From NCBI GenBank assembly GCA_029261925.1, contig JAJDAJ010000015.1, forward strand, positions 40,475 to 104,474: DNA of 64,000 nucleotides, read 5' to 3'. The notes beneath the pieces were generated by a model, which saw nothing but the letters and a program-made list of their open reading frames with translations, was not told the DNA's origin and ran no database searches. Below are positions 16,992 through 25,634 of this stretch, in pieces; within the stretch, counting starts at the first letter, position 1, and every line of letters starts with the position of its first letter. Made by a program: the position numbers and the translations under genes. The stretch comes from Deltaproteobacteria bacterium. GTDB lineage: Bacteria; Myxococcota_A; UBA9160; SZUA-336.

Positions 16992-17279
16992 TCAGCGGCG
17001 ATCGTCGCGCGAGCGACCACCTCCGCCGCCGTCGCGCTGGCGCTCCTGTGCCTCGTTCACGCGGATCGCGCGGCCACCGAAGTCGGTGCCGTCCAGCTCG
17101 CGGACCGCGTCGCCGGCGCTGGACTCGTCCAGCTCGACGAAGCCGAATCCCCGCGAGCGTCCCGTCTCCCGGTCGGTGATGACCTTCGAGCTGTGAACAG
17201 CACCGAAGCGGGAGAAGAGATCCTCGAGATCGCTGTCGGTCATGCTCCAGGGGAGGTTGCCGACATACAGCTTCTTCAT
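16992..17279 (-). CDS. RRM-domain RNA-binding protein
   Basis: A 95-residue single-RRM protein like bacterial cold-inducible Rbp proteins. RNP2 is KLYVGNLPW at residues 3-11 and RNP1 is RSRGFGFVEL; the tail is GGGGGRSRDDRR. Such proteins bind single-stranded RNA and are often cold or stress responsive. Its 5' side contains two strong hairpins (17329-17371), which could be an autoregulatory leader or terminators for upstream transcription. It converges with the acyl-CoA dehydrogenase gene at 16 bases. Confidence 0.9.
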   Translation of the reverse strand: MKKLYVGNLPWSMTDSDLEDLFSRFGAVHSSKVITDRETGRSRGFGFVELDESSAGDAVRELDGTDFGGRAIRVNEAQERQRDGGGGGRSRDDRR

Positions 17280-17328
17280 GCTCTCATTCCTGACCCGGGA
17301 GCCGGCTCTTCCGGCGGGGCCCTCGAAC

Positions 17329-17371
17329 GGGCCTCGAGAGGCCCTCGAAACCGGGCCCCCGCGTGGGGCCC
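17329..17371. other. Two hairpins upstream of RRM gene
   Basis: GGGCCTC (17329-17335) pairs with GAGGCCC (17338-17344), and GGGCCCC (17353-17359) pairs with GGGGCCC (17365-17371). Both arms are perfect. GGCCCTCGAA is also repeated at 17318-17327 and 17340-17349. They lie 50-92 bases before the RRM start, in its likely 5' leader on the minus strand. No T-tract follows. A role as terminator, RNA thermosensor or protein-binding leader cannot be told apart. The rest of the 17280-17519 gap holds nothing else I can identify. Confidence 0.4.
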
Positions 17372-17519
17372 AACGATCGGGAATCTTACGCCAGCCCGGG
17401 GCCTCCGGACAATCTCCGGGTGCAGCTGCGCACCCTCCACACGGCTGCGTCCCGGACGCCCTGCGGGAGCCGGCCCGGGGTGAAACGGACTTTCGCTGCG
17501 CGGCGCCGCTGCCCGGGCG

Positions 17520-18395
17520 TCAGCGCCGCGCGGCGCTCTCGAGTCCCGGAAAGCGCAGGCCCCGGGCGCGGGCGCGCGCGAGCGCGGCGCGCACCGCGTC
17601 GCGATCCCCCTGCTCGATCAGCGCGACCAGCCGGTTGTAGTGCGCGGCGCGCAGCTCGTCGGCCGTGCAGCGCGCCCCGTCGCAGGGCGCCAGGCCGTCG
17701 TACACGTCGACGGCGCGGGTATAGGCCCCACCCGCCTCGGGGTAGTTGCGGTGCTCGGCGCGCTCGTCCCCGAGCCGCACCAGCGCCTGCGCCAGCAGTC
17801 GCGCCACGTCGGCGCGTCCGGGATGGTCCGCGTGCAGCGCCTCCAGGCGCCGCACCCCGGCGGCCAGCTGCCCGCGACCGATCAGCTCGAAGGCCAGGTC
17901 CAGGCGGCGCTCCACGCCCAGGCTGCGGTGCGGCGAGGCGGCGACGAGCTCGGGATCGAGCTCCGCGGCCTCCGCTCGCGCGGCCGCGGCCAGCTCCGGC
18001 TCGGTCTCGAGCCGCGCCAGCTCGACGAGCACCACCGCGAGGTTGCGCCCGAAGGTGGGATCTCCGGGATCGATCTCGCGTGCGCGCCGCAGGTCGGCGG
18101 CCGCAGCGGCCAGCCCGTCGCGGCCACCCGCAGCGCGCTGCTGGGCCGCGCGCTCGGCGTGCGAGACCGCGAGCAGGCGCTCGAAGCGCGTGTTCCAGGG
18201 CGTGCGCTCCAGCGCCTCGCCGTACGCGGCGATCGCCGCGGTGTAGTCGCCGGACTGCGCGGCCACCTCGGCGCGACGCACCACGGGCGCGACGCCGGGA
18301 TCGAGTCCGCCCTCGTCGGCGGGTGGCGGGCCCGCGCAGGCCAGGGCCAGCGACAGTGCCGCGACGAGCGCCAGCGCAGCCCGGGTTCGCCTCAT
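17520..18395 (-). CDS. TPR-like lipoprotein
   Basis: A 291-residue protein. The N-terminus is a lipoprotein signal: ALALVAALSLALAC with the lipid Cys at residue 20, so it is probably anchored in the outer or inner membrane. Helical repeats follow, with TPR-like pairs (SGDYTAAIAAYGEALERTP, then LRRAREIDPGDPTFGRNLAVV). The C-terminal ARARARGLRFPGLESAARR ends it. TPR proteins bind other proteins; no partner is evident. The gene diverges from the YbjQ-like gene. Confidence 0.72.
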   Translation of the reverse strand: MRRTRAALALVAALSLALACAGPPPADEGGLDPGVAPVVRRAEVAAQSGDYTAAIAAYGEALERTPWNTRFERLLAVSHAERAAQQRAAGGRDGLAAAAADLRRAREIDPGDPTFGRNLAVVLVELARLETEPELAAAARAEAAELDPELVAASPHRSLGVERRLDLAFELIGRGQLAAGVRRLEALHADHPGRADVARLLAQALVRLGDERAEHRNYPEAGGAYTRAVDVYDGLAPCDGARCTADELRAAHYNRLVALIEQGDRDAVRAALARARARGLRFPGLESAARR

Positions 18396-18498
18396 GCTCG
18401 GCCGTCCTCTCGTTGCACTCCGAGCTTATCGGCCCGGGCGCGCAGCGCCTGCGCGCTCGCGATACAGGTCCCGGAGGGGCGAACCGATAGGCCCTTCG

Positions 18499-18834
18499 AT
18501 GGGTCGGCCGAATCCGGAGAGCGAGCCCGAGCAGGACGTCGAGCTGTACACGTCCCCCTGGGTGAGCGGCACGCGCGCTGCCGCGTACTTCGGCCCCATC
18601 AGCTCGGAGCTCTTCCTGCCCGACGACGAGGTCGAGGACCGCACGGCGGCCTGGACCAAGGCCGAGCGCGAGCTGCTCGAGTCGCTGCGCGACAAGGCCC
18701 GCGTGCTCGGCGCCAACGCCGTGGTGGGCCTCGAGGTGACCCTGGATCCCTTCGCCCATGCGCCCGAGGGCGAGGCCACGGGCCTGCGCCTGCACGCCGT
18801 GGGCACCGCCGCGAAGCTCGAGCCGCTCTTCTAG
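18499..18834 (+). CDS. YbjQ-type (UPF0145/heavy-metal-binding) family protein
   Basis: 111 residues, close to the usual size. It resembles the YbjQ fold: VELYTSPWVSGTRAAAYFGPISSELFLP near the start of the domain, then a helix with AERELLESLRDKARVLGANAVVGLEVTLDPF, the family's ANAVVGL signature, and a final strand TGLRLHAVGTAAKLEPLF. The family forms pentamers; its biochemical role is not established despite the heavy-metal name. ATG 18499 starts the folded part; the open frame before it is probably not coding. Confidence 0.7.
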   Translation: MGRPNPESEPEQDVELYTSPWVSGTRAAAYFGPISSELFLPDDEVEDRTAAWTKAERELLESLRDKARVLGANAVVGLEVTLDPFAHAPEGEATGLRLHAVGTAAKLEPLF

Positions 18835-18953
18835 CAGGCCAGGGGCCCCGGAGCCGGTCTCCGGCGCCCGGAGAGCCCCGCGGCGGGCCCCCACGAGCTC
18901 GCCCGGGCCGCTCGGTTGTGGGGCGGCGCCGCGTCCCATATCCTGCGTCGGCC

Positions 18954-19079
18954 ATGAGGAAATCCGCCAAGCTGCCGCATCGCAACCGGCGCAAGACCAA
19001 GCGCTACCGGGCAAAGCTCAGGGCGAAGCACCGCCGCGCGCGGCTGCGCCGCAGCCGGGGCGAGACCGGACGTCCGTAG
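18954..19079 (+). CDS. 41-residue highly basic protein, possibly ribosome-associated
   Basis: The peptide starts MRKSAKLPHRNRRKTKRYRA and continues with KHRRARLRRSRGE; about half of the residues are Lys or Arg. It is too short for many gene callers. The composition and the RRK-x-KR pattern are like small ribosomal or ribosome-bound proteins (bTHX, bS22 or COX24-domain types), but I cannot assign it to one of them. It starts at ATG 18954 and purM begins 10 bases after its stop, so they may share a transcript. A chance frame is possible. Confidence 0.5.
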   Translation: MRKSAKLPHRNRRKTKRYRAKLRAKHRRARLRRSRGETGRP

Positions 19080-19088
19080 GGGCCCCGC

Positions 19089-20162
19089 GTGGGCACCAAC
19101 GCCTACTCGCGGGCCGGCGTCGACACCGATCAGGCCGACCGGGCGCTCGCGCGCCTGCTGCTCGAGGTCTCGCCCACGCTGGCCTACGGCGCCGAGAGCA
19201 CCGTGGGCGTGGGTCACTTCGCCGCGGTGGTCCGCATCGGGCCGGTCCAGCTGGCGCTGACGACCGACGGGGTCGGTACCAAGCTGCTGATCGCCGAGCT
19301 GGCCGAGCGCTACGACACGGTCGGGATCGACTGCGTGGCGATGAACGTCAACGACCTGATCTGCGTCGGCGCCACGCCCGCGGCCATGCTCGACTACATC
19401 GCGGTCGAGCGAACGGATCCCGAGGTCTTCGCGCAGCTCGGCCGCGGCCTGGCCGAGGGCGCCAAGCAGGCGGGCGTGAGCATCGTGGGCGGCGAGACCG
19501 CGCAGGTGCCCGAGATGCTCCGCGGCGTGCGCGAGGGCAGCGGGCTGGACCTGGTCGGCATGGCCGTGGGCATCGTGCCCGAGGACGCCCTGCTCGACGG
19601 CTCCACCATCGCACCCGGCGACGCGGTGATCGGGGTGGCGTCGAGCGGCGTGCACTCCAACGGGCTCTCGCTGGCGCGTCGCGTGCTGCTGTCGAAGTTC
19701 CGCCCCGGCGACTACGTCGAGGAGCTGGGCACCACGGTGGTCGACGAGCTGCTGCGGCCCACGCAGATCTACGTGCCGCAGACCGTTGCACTGGCCGCGG
19801 CGGGCGTGCGCCCGCGGGCGATCGCACACATCACCGGCGACGGGCTGCTCAACCTGCGCCGCGTCGAGGCAGCGGTGGGCTTCGAGATCACCCGGCTGCC
19901 CGATCCTCCGGCCGTGTTCGAGCTGATCGAGCGCGTGGGCGAGATCGGCCGCGGCGAGATGCGCACGGTCTTCAACATGGGCATCGGCCTGTGCGTGGTG
20001 GTCGCGGACGCCGACGCCGACAAGGCGATCGACGCGCTGCGCGCCACGGGTCTGGAGGCGTGGCGCCTCGGCCACGCCGTGGACGACCCCGAGCGCCGCG
20101 TGCGCATCTCCGGCGAGGGCCTGATCGGCCACTCGAAGCACTTCACTTCCGAGGACGCGTGA
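19089..20162 (+). CDS. purM: Phosphoribosylformylglycinamidine cyclo-ligase (AIR synthetase)
   Basis: A 357-residue PurM. It has YGAESTVGVGHFAAVV, LTTDGVGTKLLIA (ATP/metal-binding Asp), MNVNDLICVGATPA, GGETAQVPEML and ITGDGLLNLRR, then the C-terminal MRTVFNMGIGLCVVV. It closes the imidazole ring of FGAM to AIR with ATP in purine synthesis. GTG 19089 is the start. No other pur gene is in the window. The last codon overlaps the GTG of tgt (GTGA), so the pair is cotranscribed. Confidence 0.93.
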   Translation: MGTNAYSRAGVDTDQADRALARLLLEVSPTLAYGAESTVGVGHFAAVVRIGPVQLALTTDGVGTKLLIAELAERYDTVGIDCVAMNVNDLICVGATPAAMLDYIAVERTDPEVFAQLGRGLAEGAKQAGVSIVGGETAQVPEMLRGVREGSGLDLVGMAVGIVPEDALLDGSTIAPGDAVIGVASSGVHSNGLSLARRVLLSKFRPGDYVEELGTTVVDELLRPTQIYVPQTVALAAAGVRPRAIAHITGDGLLNLRRVEAAVGFEITRLPDPPAVFELIERVGEIGRGEMRTVFNMGIGLCVVVADADADKAIDALRATGLEAWRLGHAVDDPERRVRISGEGLIGHSKHFTSEDA

Positions 20163-21259
20163 TCCGCTGGATCCCCGAGGCGACGGACCGCGGCAGCGCG
20201 GCCCGCGCCGGGCGTCTGCAGACGGATCGGGGCGAGGTCGAGACGCCGGTCTTCATGCCGGTCGGCACGCAGGCCGCGGTGCGCGCCATGACCCCCGGGC
20301 AGGTCGCGGCCACGGGCGCGCGCATCGTGCTCGCCAACACCTACCACCTGGCCCTGCGCCCCGGCGAGGAGCTGGTGCGCAAGGCGGGCGGCCTGCACGC
20401 GTTCATGCAGTGGCAGGGCCCGATCCTCACCGACTCGGGCGGCTTCCAGGTGTTCAGCCTGAAGGGCCGCGAGATCACGCCCGACGGCGTGCGCTTCCGC
20501 AACGAGGTCGACGGCAGCAGCGTCATGCTCACGCCCGAGCGCACCGTGGAGATCCAGCACGCGCTCGGCGCCGACATCATCATGGCCTTCGACGAGTGCA
20601 CGCCGTACCCGGCCGATCCCGACCTGGCCGAGCGCGGCGTGCGCAACACGCTCGACTGGCTGGAGCGCTGCATCGCCGCGCACGGCGACTCGAGCCAGGC
20701 CCTGTTCGGGATCGTGCAGGGCTCGGTCTACCCGCAGCTCCGCAAGCAATGCGCCCGTGCGATCGTCAAGCACGACCTGCCCGGCTACGCGATCGGCGGC
20801 GTCTCGGTGGGCGAGGGGCTCGACGAGCTCAAGCACATCGTCTCGGTGACCGCACCGCTGCTGCCCGAGGACCGGCCGCGCTACCTGATGGGCGTGGGCC
20901 TGCCCGAGGACCTGATCGAGAGCGTGCAGCGGGGCATCGACATGTTCGACTGCGTGATCCCCACGCGCTACGCGCGCAGCGCCACGCTGTTCACGCGGCG
21001 CGGCCGCATCCGCATCAACGCGCGCCGCTACCGGCGCGACTTCTTCCCGATCGATCCGTCGTGCGACTGCGAGGCGTGCAGCGGCTTCACCCGGGCCTAC
21101 GTGCACCATCTCTACCAGTCCAACGAGATCCTGGGGACGATCCTCGGTGCCATCCACAACGTGCGCTTCTACCAGCGCCTGATGGCGGACATGCGCCAGG
21201 CGATCGTCGCGAGCGACTTCGCGGGCTGGAAGCGGGAGTTCCTCGAGGGCTACGCCTGA
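20159..21259 (+). CDS. tgt: tRNA-guanine(34) transglycosylase
   Basis: A 366-residue TIM-barrel enzyme. The substrate-binding Asp is D92 in LTDSGGFQVFSL, the nucleophile is D264 in FDCVIPTR, and the zinc site is C302, C304, C307 and H333 (C-x-C-x2-C-x25-H). It exchanges guanine for preQ1 at the wobble base of tRNAs for Tyr, His, Asn and Asp, in queuosine synthesis. GTG 20159 overlaps the purM stop. No queuosine partner (queA, yajC-secD) lies next to it. The following 85 bases hold the 14-bp palindrome at 21306-21319 between convergent genes. Confidence 0.94.
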   Translation: MIRWIPEATDRGSAARAGRLQTDRGEVETPVFMPVGTQAAVRAMTPGQVAATGARIVLANTYHLALRPGEELVRKAGGLHAFMQWQGPILTDSGGFQVFSLKGREITPDGVRFRNEVDGSSVMLTPERTVEIQHALGADIIMAFDECTPYPADPDLAERGVRNTLDWLERCIAAHGDSSQALFGIVQGSVYPQLRKQCARAIVKHDLPGYAIGGVSVGEGLDELKHIVSVTAPLLPEDRPRYLMGVGLPEDLIESVQRGIDMFDCVIPTRYARSATLFTRRGRIRINARRYRRDFFPIDPSCDCEACSGFTRAYVHHLYQSNEILGTILGAIHNVRFYQRLMADMRQAIVASDFAGWKREFLEGYA

Positions 21260-21344
21260 GCTTGGCCCGCGGCCCCCTGGAGGGGCGTCCGCGACGGCCT
21301 GGAGTGGCGCCGCGGCGCCGAGCGACGCCCGCCGGGTCAGCGGC

Positions 21345-23345
21345 TCAGGGCCGGTACCAGATCGGCGAGGTCCAGGCCCGCTCCTGGATCACGTCGGGCA
21401 GGGCGGGGTCGTCGCAGCCCGCGGGGCGCTCTTCACCCGCCAGTCCCACGCACTCGGCGGCCTGCCAGCGGCAGCTCGGCGCCTCGACCACGCGCGCGTA
21501 GTAGACGGCGGGCCGCGCGGGATCGAAGTCGGGATCGGTCCAGCGCGCGCAGAGCGAGTCGAAGGCGCTGCCCTGCGGCGTGCAGGTCCGGGGGTCGACA
21601 CCGCCGGCGCCCGCGGCGCCCGCGACGTCGTGGACCTCCTGGTGGAAGGCACCGTCGTCGCCGACGAAGCCCTTGATCACCTGCAGGCGCTGGAGCTGCG
21701 TGCCCGGCAGGCCCTCGCTGCCGGCATCGCGCAGTGCCGAGACCACGAATGCCGGGGGCCCGGCGCCCGGCAGGCGCTCGCGCAGCTCCCCGCCCATGGG
21801 CACGCCCTCGGCGTAGCCGCGCTCGACGAGATCGGCGCGCGTGCAGATGTCCGCGGGATAGCCCCAGCCCGCGAAGAAGCGCGGGGCGATTCGCGGTCCG
21901 CTGGTGGCGAACGTCTCGCGGCGCCTGATCGCATCGAAGATCGCGTCGCGCGTGTTCTCCTCCGCCCAGACCCCCGCCAGGCCCCCGGGATTGCGCAGCG
22001 CGGGGCGCATGCTGGTCCCGCCGACCTTGCCATCGAGCCGGTCCGCCAGCGTCGCGTCGCGCGCGGCGTTGCCGCCCAGGTAGCGCCGCTCGTTCACGCT
22101 CCCCGGCGCCGCGCTGTGGTTGTCGGTGCTGCCGATGAAGCCGAGGCGATACGGGTTCACGCCCGTGCGCTGCTGTTCGCGCAGGCCCTCGAGGAGCGCG
22201 TAGCGCACGAAGTCCAGGCGCGAGATGCAGCCCTCGCCCATCAGCGCGCCCTCGCCCGAGCCCTCCCCGCAGTCGGGTGGGGACGCGGCACCGAGCCCGC
22301 GCGCCTTCTCGAAGTCGCAGAGCTCGTCCGCGCCGCCGACCACGCCGTACATGCCGTTGCGGCACTCCGACTCGCCCTTGTGCTGCATCATCTCGACGAC
22401 CGGCTCCATCTCGGCGCGCAGCCGCGCGCGCTCGCGCTGCTCCGCGAGCGGCGCGTCCCGCCAGGGGATCGAGAACATCTGGCCGTTGGACAGGTTGGGA
22501 TTGTGCGGGATCGCCAGCGCCTCGCAGCCCGTGCCGGTGTCGTTACACAGTGCCCGCAGGCGCGCCCACATCTGCTCCGCGTCGGGCACGTCGAGCCACG
22601 AGATCGGCAGCTCGGGCGCGAGCTCGTTGCGCAGGATCACGTTGCGGTGGACCTTGCTGCGCCCCGGCGAGGCGCTGTACTCCCAGGCCGCGAAGGTGGT
22701 GAAGCGACACTCCGAGGTGCGGTCGTACCAGCGCTCGGCCGCGGCCCGCGTCAGCTCCCAGGCGCTGCGCAGCTCGGCCCGGCAGATGCCGCCGTCGCGC
22801 CCGCAGAGCGCCGCCGGCCGGCCCTCGCTCAGGCTGATGATTCCCATCATGCGCGCGTTCATCCCGCCCACACCGGGGATTGCCGAGCTCGCCTCGCCGC
22901 GGAACTGGCGGCAGCGGCGCGTGGCGTACATCGACGAGCCCGGCCGCATGCAGAGCGACACCTCGCCCATCCACTCGGCGTGGTCGGTGGCCGCGGCGAA
23001 GTCCAGCGGACGGTCGATGCGCACGCGGCGCGTGCCGACGCCGCGCGCGTCGTAGGGCGGCAGCGAGACCTCGTGGCCGCTGGCGAAGCGGTACGCGAAG
23101 TCGGGCCCCTCCTTCGCCAGCCCGCGCGCGCTGGCGTCCATGGAGAAGCGCGTGTGCACGTGCAGGTCGCCGAACAGCGGCTGGCGCAGCGGCTCGCGAT
23201 GCGCGCAGGGCTCGCGCCCGACGAGCGCGGCCGCGAGCGCCGGCGCGGCGGGGGGTGTCCACGACGAGGACCCCGGCCCGATCGAGGCGGGGATGCACGC
23301 CAGCGCGAGCGCCGCGCCCAGCAGAGCCGCAGGGGAGCGGCGCAT
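21345..23345 (-). CDS. Secreted DUF3604 (PHP-like) protein
   Basis: A 666-residue protein beginning with a signal peptide and a lipobox-like LALAC. The domain opens with FGDLHVHTRFSMDAS, the PHP-type metal-binding HxH, and later has AATDHAEWMG, IPHNPNLSNGQMF and FIGSTDNHSAAPG, each with likely metal-binding His. Many Cys residues point to an oxidising compartment. The family is common in environmental bacteria; function is unknown, a phosphoesterase-like or hydrolase role is inferred from the fold. ATG 23345 overlaps the aldehyde dehydrogenase stop as ATGA. Confidence 0.8.
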   Translation of the reverse strand: MRRSPAALLGAALALACIPASIGPGSSSWTPPAAPALAAALVGREPCAHREPLRQPLFGDLHVHTRFSMDASARGLAKEGPDFAYRFASGHEVSLPPYDARGVGTRRVRIDRPLDFAAATDHAEWMGEVSLCMRPGSSMYATRRCRQFRGEASSAIPGVGGMNARMMGIISLSEGRPAALCGRDGGICRAELRSAWELTRAAAERWYDRTSECRFTTFAAWEYSASPGRSKVHRNVILRNELAPELPISWLDVPDAEQMWARLRALCNDTGTGCEALAIPHNPNLSNGQMFSIPWRDAPLAEQRERARLRAEMEPVVEMMQHKGESECRNGMYGVVGGADELCDFEKARGLGAASPPDCGEGSGEGALMGEGCISRLDFVRYALLEGLREQQRTGVNPYRLGFIGSTDNHSAAPGSVNERRYLGGNAARDATLADRLDGKVGGTSMRPALRNPGGLAGVWAEENTRDAIFDAIRRRETFATSGPRIAPRFFAGWGYPADICTRADLVERGYAEGVPMGGELRERLPGAGPPAFVVSALRDAGSEGLPGTQLQRLQVIKGFVGDDGAFHQEVHDVAGAAGAGGVDPRTCTPQGSAFDSLCARWTDPDFDPARPAVYYARVVEAPSCRWQAAECVGLAGEERPAGCDDPALPDVIQERAWTSPIWYRP

Positions 23346-24706
23346 CAGCGGACCCACACGGACTTGAGATTCACGAACTCGCGGATCCCGTACGGACCGA
23401 GCTCGCGGCCGTAGCCCGACTCCTTGATGCCGCCGAAGGGCAGGCGCGGATCGGACTTGACCATCCCGTTGACGAAGCAGCAGCCCGCATCGAGGTGGCG
23501 GGCGGCGATCTGCTCACCGCGCTCGACGTCGCGGGTGAACACGGCGGCGCCGAGTCCGAACGGCGAGTCGTTGGCGATGCGCAGCGCGTCGGCCTCGTCG
23601 TCCGCCGCGATGATCGCGGCCACGGGACCGAAGAGCTCGTCGTCGTAGGCCTGCGTGCCGGGACCGACGTCGGTGAGCACGGTCGGCGGGTACCAGGCCC
23701 CGACGCGGTCCGGGATCTCGCCGCCCAGAACGCAGCGCGCGCCCTTGGAGATGCTCTGCTGCACCTGCCCGTGGAGCTCGTCGCGCAGGTCCTCGCGCGC
23801 CTGCGGGCCCAGATCGCTGGCCGGGTCGAGCGGGTCGCCCATTTGCCTGGCGCGCATGGCCTCGACGTAGCGGGTCTCGAACGCCTCACGGACCTCGGGC
23901 ACGACGATGAAGCGCTTGGCCGCGATGCAGCTCTGGCCCGCGTTGATCAGGCGGCTGCTGACGCACTGCTCTACCGCCAGGTCGAGGTCGGCGTCGGCCA
24001 GGATCACGTAGGGGTCGCTCCCGCCCAGCTCGAGCACGGTCTTCTTCAGCAGCTCGCCGGCGCGGCTCGCGACCGAGCGGCCGGCGGGCGTGCTGCCCGT
24101 GAGCGTGACCGCGCGGATCTTCGGGTGGGCGATCACCGCGTCCATCTTGCTCCCCGGTACGAGCAGCGTGCGGAACACGTCGGCGGGGAAGCCCGCGTCG
24201 GCGATCACCTCCTCGATCGCCAGGGCGCTTCCGCAGACGTTGCTGGCGTGCTTGAGCACGCCCGTGTTGCCCGCCATCAGCGCGGGCGCCGCGAAGCGGA
24301 AGACCTGCCAGAAGGGGAAATTCCAGGGCATGACCGCGAGCACCACGCCCAGGGGCTCGTAGTGCACGAAGCTGCGCGACGCGTCCGTCTCGACCGGCTC
24401 GCGCGCGAGGAAGGTCGCGGCGTTCTCGGCGTAGTACTCGCAGACCCAGGCGCACTTCTCCGTCTCGGCGACGCCGTCGCGCAGCAGCTTGCCCATCTCG
24501 TCGGACATCAGCCGGCCGTAGCGGTCCTTGCGCTCGCGCAGGAGCCGCGCCGCTTCGCGCATGTGGTCGGCGCGTTCGGCGAACGGCACGTCGCGCCAGC
24601 GTGCGAACGCGGCGTCGGCGGCGCTCACGATCTCGTCGACGCGTTCGGGGCCGTGGGCCTCGTAGCTGGCGATCTTCTCGCCGGTGGCGGGATTGATGCT
24701 CTCCAT
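23345..24706 (-). CDS. NAD(P)-dependent aldehyde dehydrogenase (succinate-semialdehyde type)
   Basis: A 453-residue ALDH. PWNFPFW with N129 stabilises the oxyanion, GSTPAGR binds the cofactor, E226 is in VLELGGSDP, and the catalytic Cys is C260 in NAGQSCIAAKRF; ELFGPVA and LPFGGIKESGYG follow. The SINPATGEKI opening is typical of GabD/Sad-like enzymes that oxidise succinate semialdehyde, but specificity is not fixed. It is coupled to the DUF3604 gene and follows a short-chain dehydrogenase by 67 bases, which suggests an alcohol-aldehyde-acid sequence. Confidence 0.87.
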   Translation of the reverse strand: MESINPATGEKIASYEAHGPERVDEIVSAADAAFARWRDVPFAERADHMREAARLLRERKDRYGRLMSDEMGKLLRDGVAETEKCAWVCEYYAENAATFLAREPVETDASRSFVHYEPLGVVLAVMPWNFPFWQVFRFAAPALMAGNTGVLKHASNVCGSALAIEEVIADAGFPADVFRTLLVPGSKMDAVIAHPKIRAVTLTGSTPAGRSVASRAGELLKKTVLELGGSDPYVILADADLDLAVEQCVSSRLINAGQSCIAAKRFIVVPEVREAFETRYVEAMRARQMGDPLDPASDLGPQAREDLRDELHGQVQQSISKGARCVLGGEIPDRVGAWYPPTVLTDVGPGTQAYDDELFGPVAAIIAADDEADALRIANDSPFGLGAAVFTRDVERGEQIAARHLDAGCCFVNGMVKSDPRLPFGGIKESGYGRELGPYGIREFVNLKSVWVR

Positions 24707-24773
24707 GCTCAGCTCGCAACCTCCGGCGCGCCCGCGCGCCTGCTCGATGTGTTCACGACGGCCCCGGGTCGGC

Positions 24774-25529
24774 TCAGCGCAGGAAGTCGCGTCCGCCGTC
24801 GATGGTCAGGGTCGTGCCGTTGACGTAGTCGCCGTCGGGCCCGCAGAGGAACGCGACCACGCGCCCGATGTCGTGCTCGCAGTCGCCCATGCGGCCCACC
24901 GGGATCTCGCGGCAGTACTCCTCGTACGCCTCCGGGAAGTTCTTCTCCCAGTCGTCCATGCCCGGCGACCTCGCCAGCGGCAGGATGTTGAGCACCCGGA
25001 TGCGATCGGGCCCCCACTCGACGGCGGCGGCGCGCGTGAGCGTGCGGATCGCCTCCTTGACCGCGCCGTAGCAGCCGAAGCCGACCGGGTCGTGGCGCAG
25101 CGCCGCTGCGGTGCCCAGGTTGATGATCACGCCGCCGCCCTTCAGGTGCGGGTGGCAGGCGCGCATGAAGCGGTGGGTCGCCTGGGGGCCCGAGCGGAAG
25201 CCCGCCTCGAACATCTCGTCGCTCACCTCGAGCAGCGTGCCCAGCGGCACGATCTGCGCGTTGTTCACCAGGATGTCCACCGTGCCCAGCTCGGCAACGG
25301 TCGTGGCCACGCAGCGCTCGATCTGCTCGAGATCGACGACGTCGCAGACGATCGGCACGGCGCGCGCACCGCGCTGCTCGACGAGCTTGCAGGTGTCCAG
25401 GAGCTTGGACTCCGTGCGGCCCGCGACGGCGATCGCCGCGCCCTCGTCGGCGAGCGCCAGCGCGATCCCCTGACCGACGCCCTGGCCCGCCCCCGTGATC
25501 AGCGCGACCCTGCCCGCGAGCTTTCCCAT
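24774..25529 (-). CDS. Short-chain dehydrogenase/reductase with altered active site
   Basis: A 251-residue SDR. TGAGQGVG (12-19) binds the cofactor, NNA is at 89-91 and YGAVK gives Y154 and K158. The residue 13 before the Tyr, usually the catalytic Ser, is A141, with T140 just before it (INLGTAAAL). The C-terminal VNGTTLTIDGGRDFL is normal. So it may be a poor catalyst or use the Thr. GGAGG lies 5 bases before ATG 25529. It leads the SDR-ALDH-DUF3604 group. Confidence 0.85.
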   Translation of the reverse strand: MGKLAGRVALITGAGQGVGQGIALALADEGAAIAVAGRTESKLLDTCKLVEQRGARAVPIVCDVVDLEQIERCVATTVAELGTVDILVNNAQIVPLGTLLEVSDEMFEAGFRSGPQATHRFMRACHPHLKGGGVIINLGTAAALRHDPVGFGCYGAVKEAIRTLTRAAAVEWGPDRIRVLNILPLARSPGMDDWEKNFPEAYEEYCREIPVGRMGDCEHDIGRVVAFLCGPDGDYVNGTTLTIDGGRDFLR

Positions 25530-25564
25530 GCGACCTCCGGCGTGGACGCGCCACTCTACCGCAC

Positions 25565-25586
25565 CCGGCCGCCTGCCCGCGGCCGG
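25565..25586. other. Perfect 8-bp hairpin between divergent genes
   Basis: CCGGCCGC and GCGGCCGG pair around CTGCCC. It sits 36 bases before the SDR start and 48 before the DUF4156 start, so it could be an operator or a structure in one of the leaders. No T-tract. Confidence 0.25.
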
Positions 25587-25634
25587 CGCGGTCGTCACGA
25601 GCTACGCTCGCGGGATCGAGAAGGGGAGGGGGAG

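Noticed and set aside
21306..21319. 14-bp palindrome GGCGCCGCGGCGCC between tgt and the DUF3604 gene
   Set aside because: A loop-less GC palindrome with no T-run is common by chance in this composition; not convincing as a terminator.
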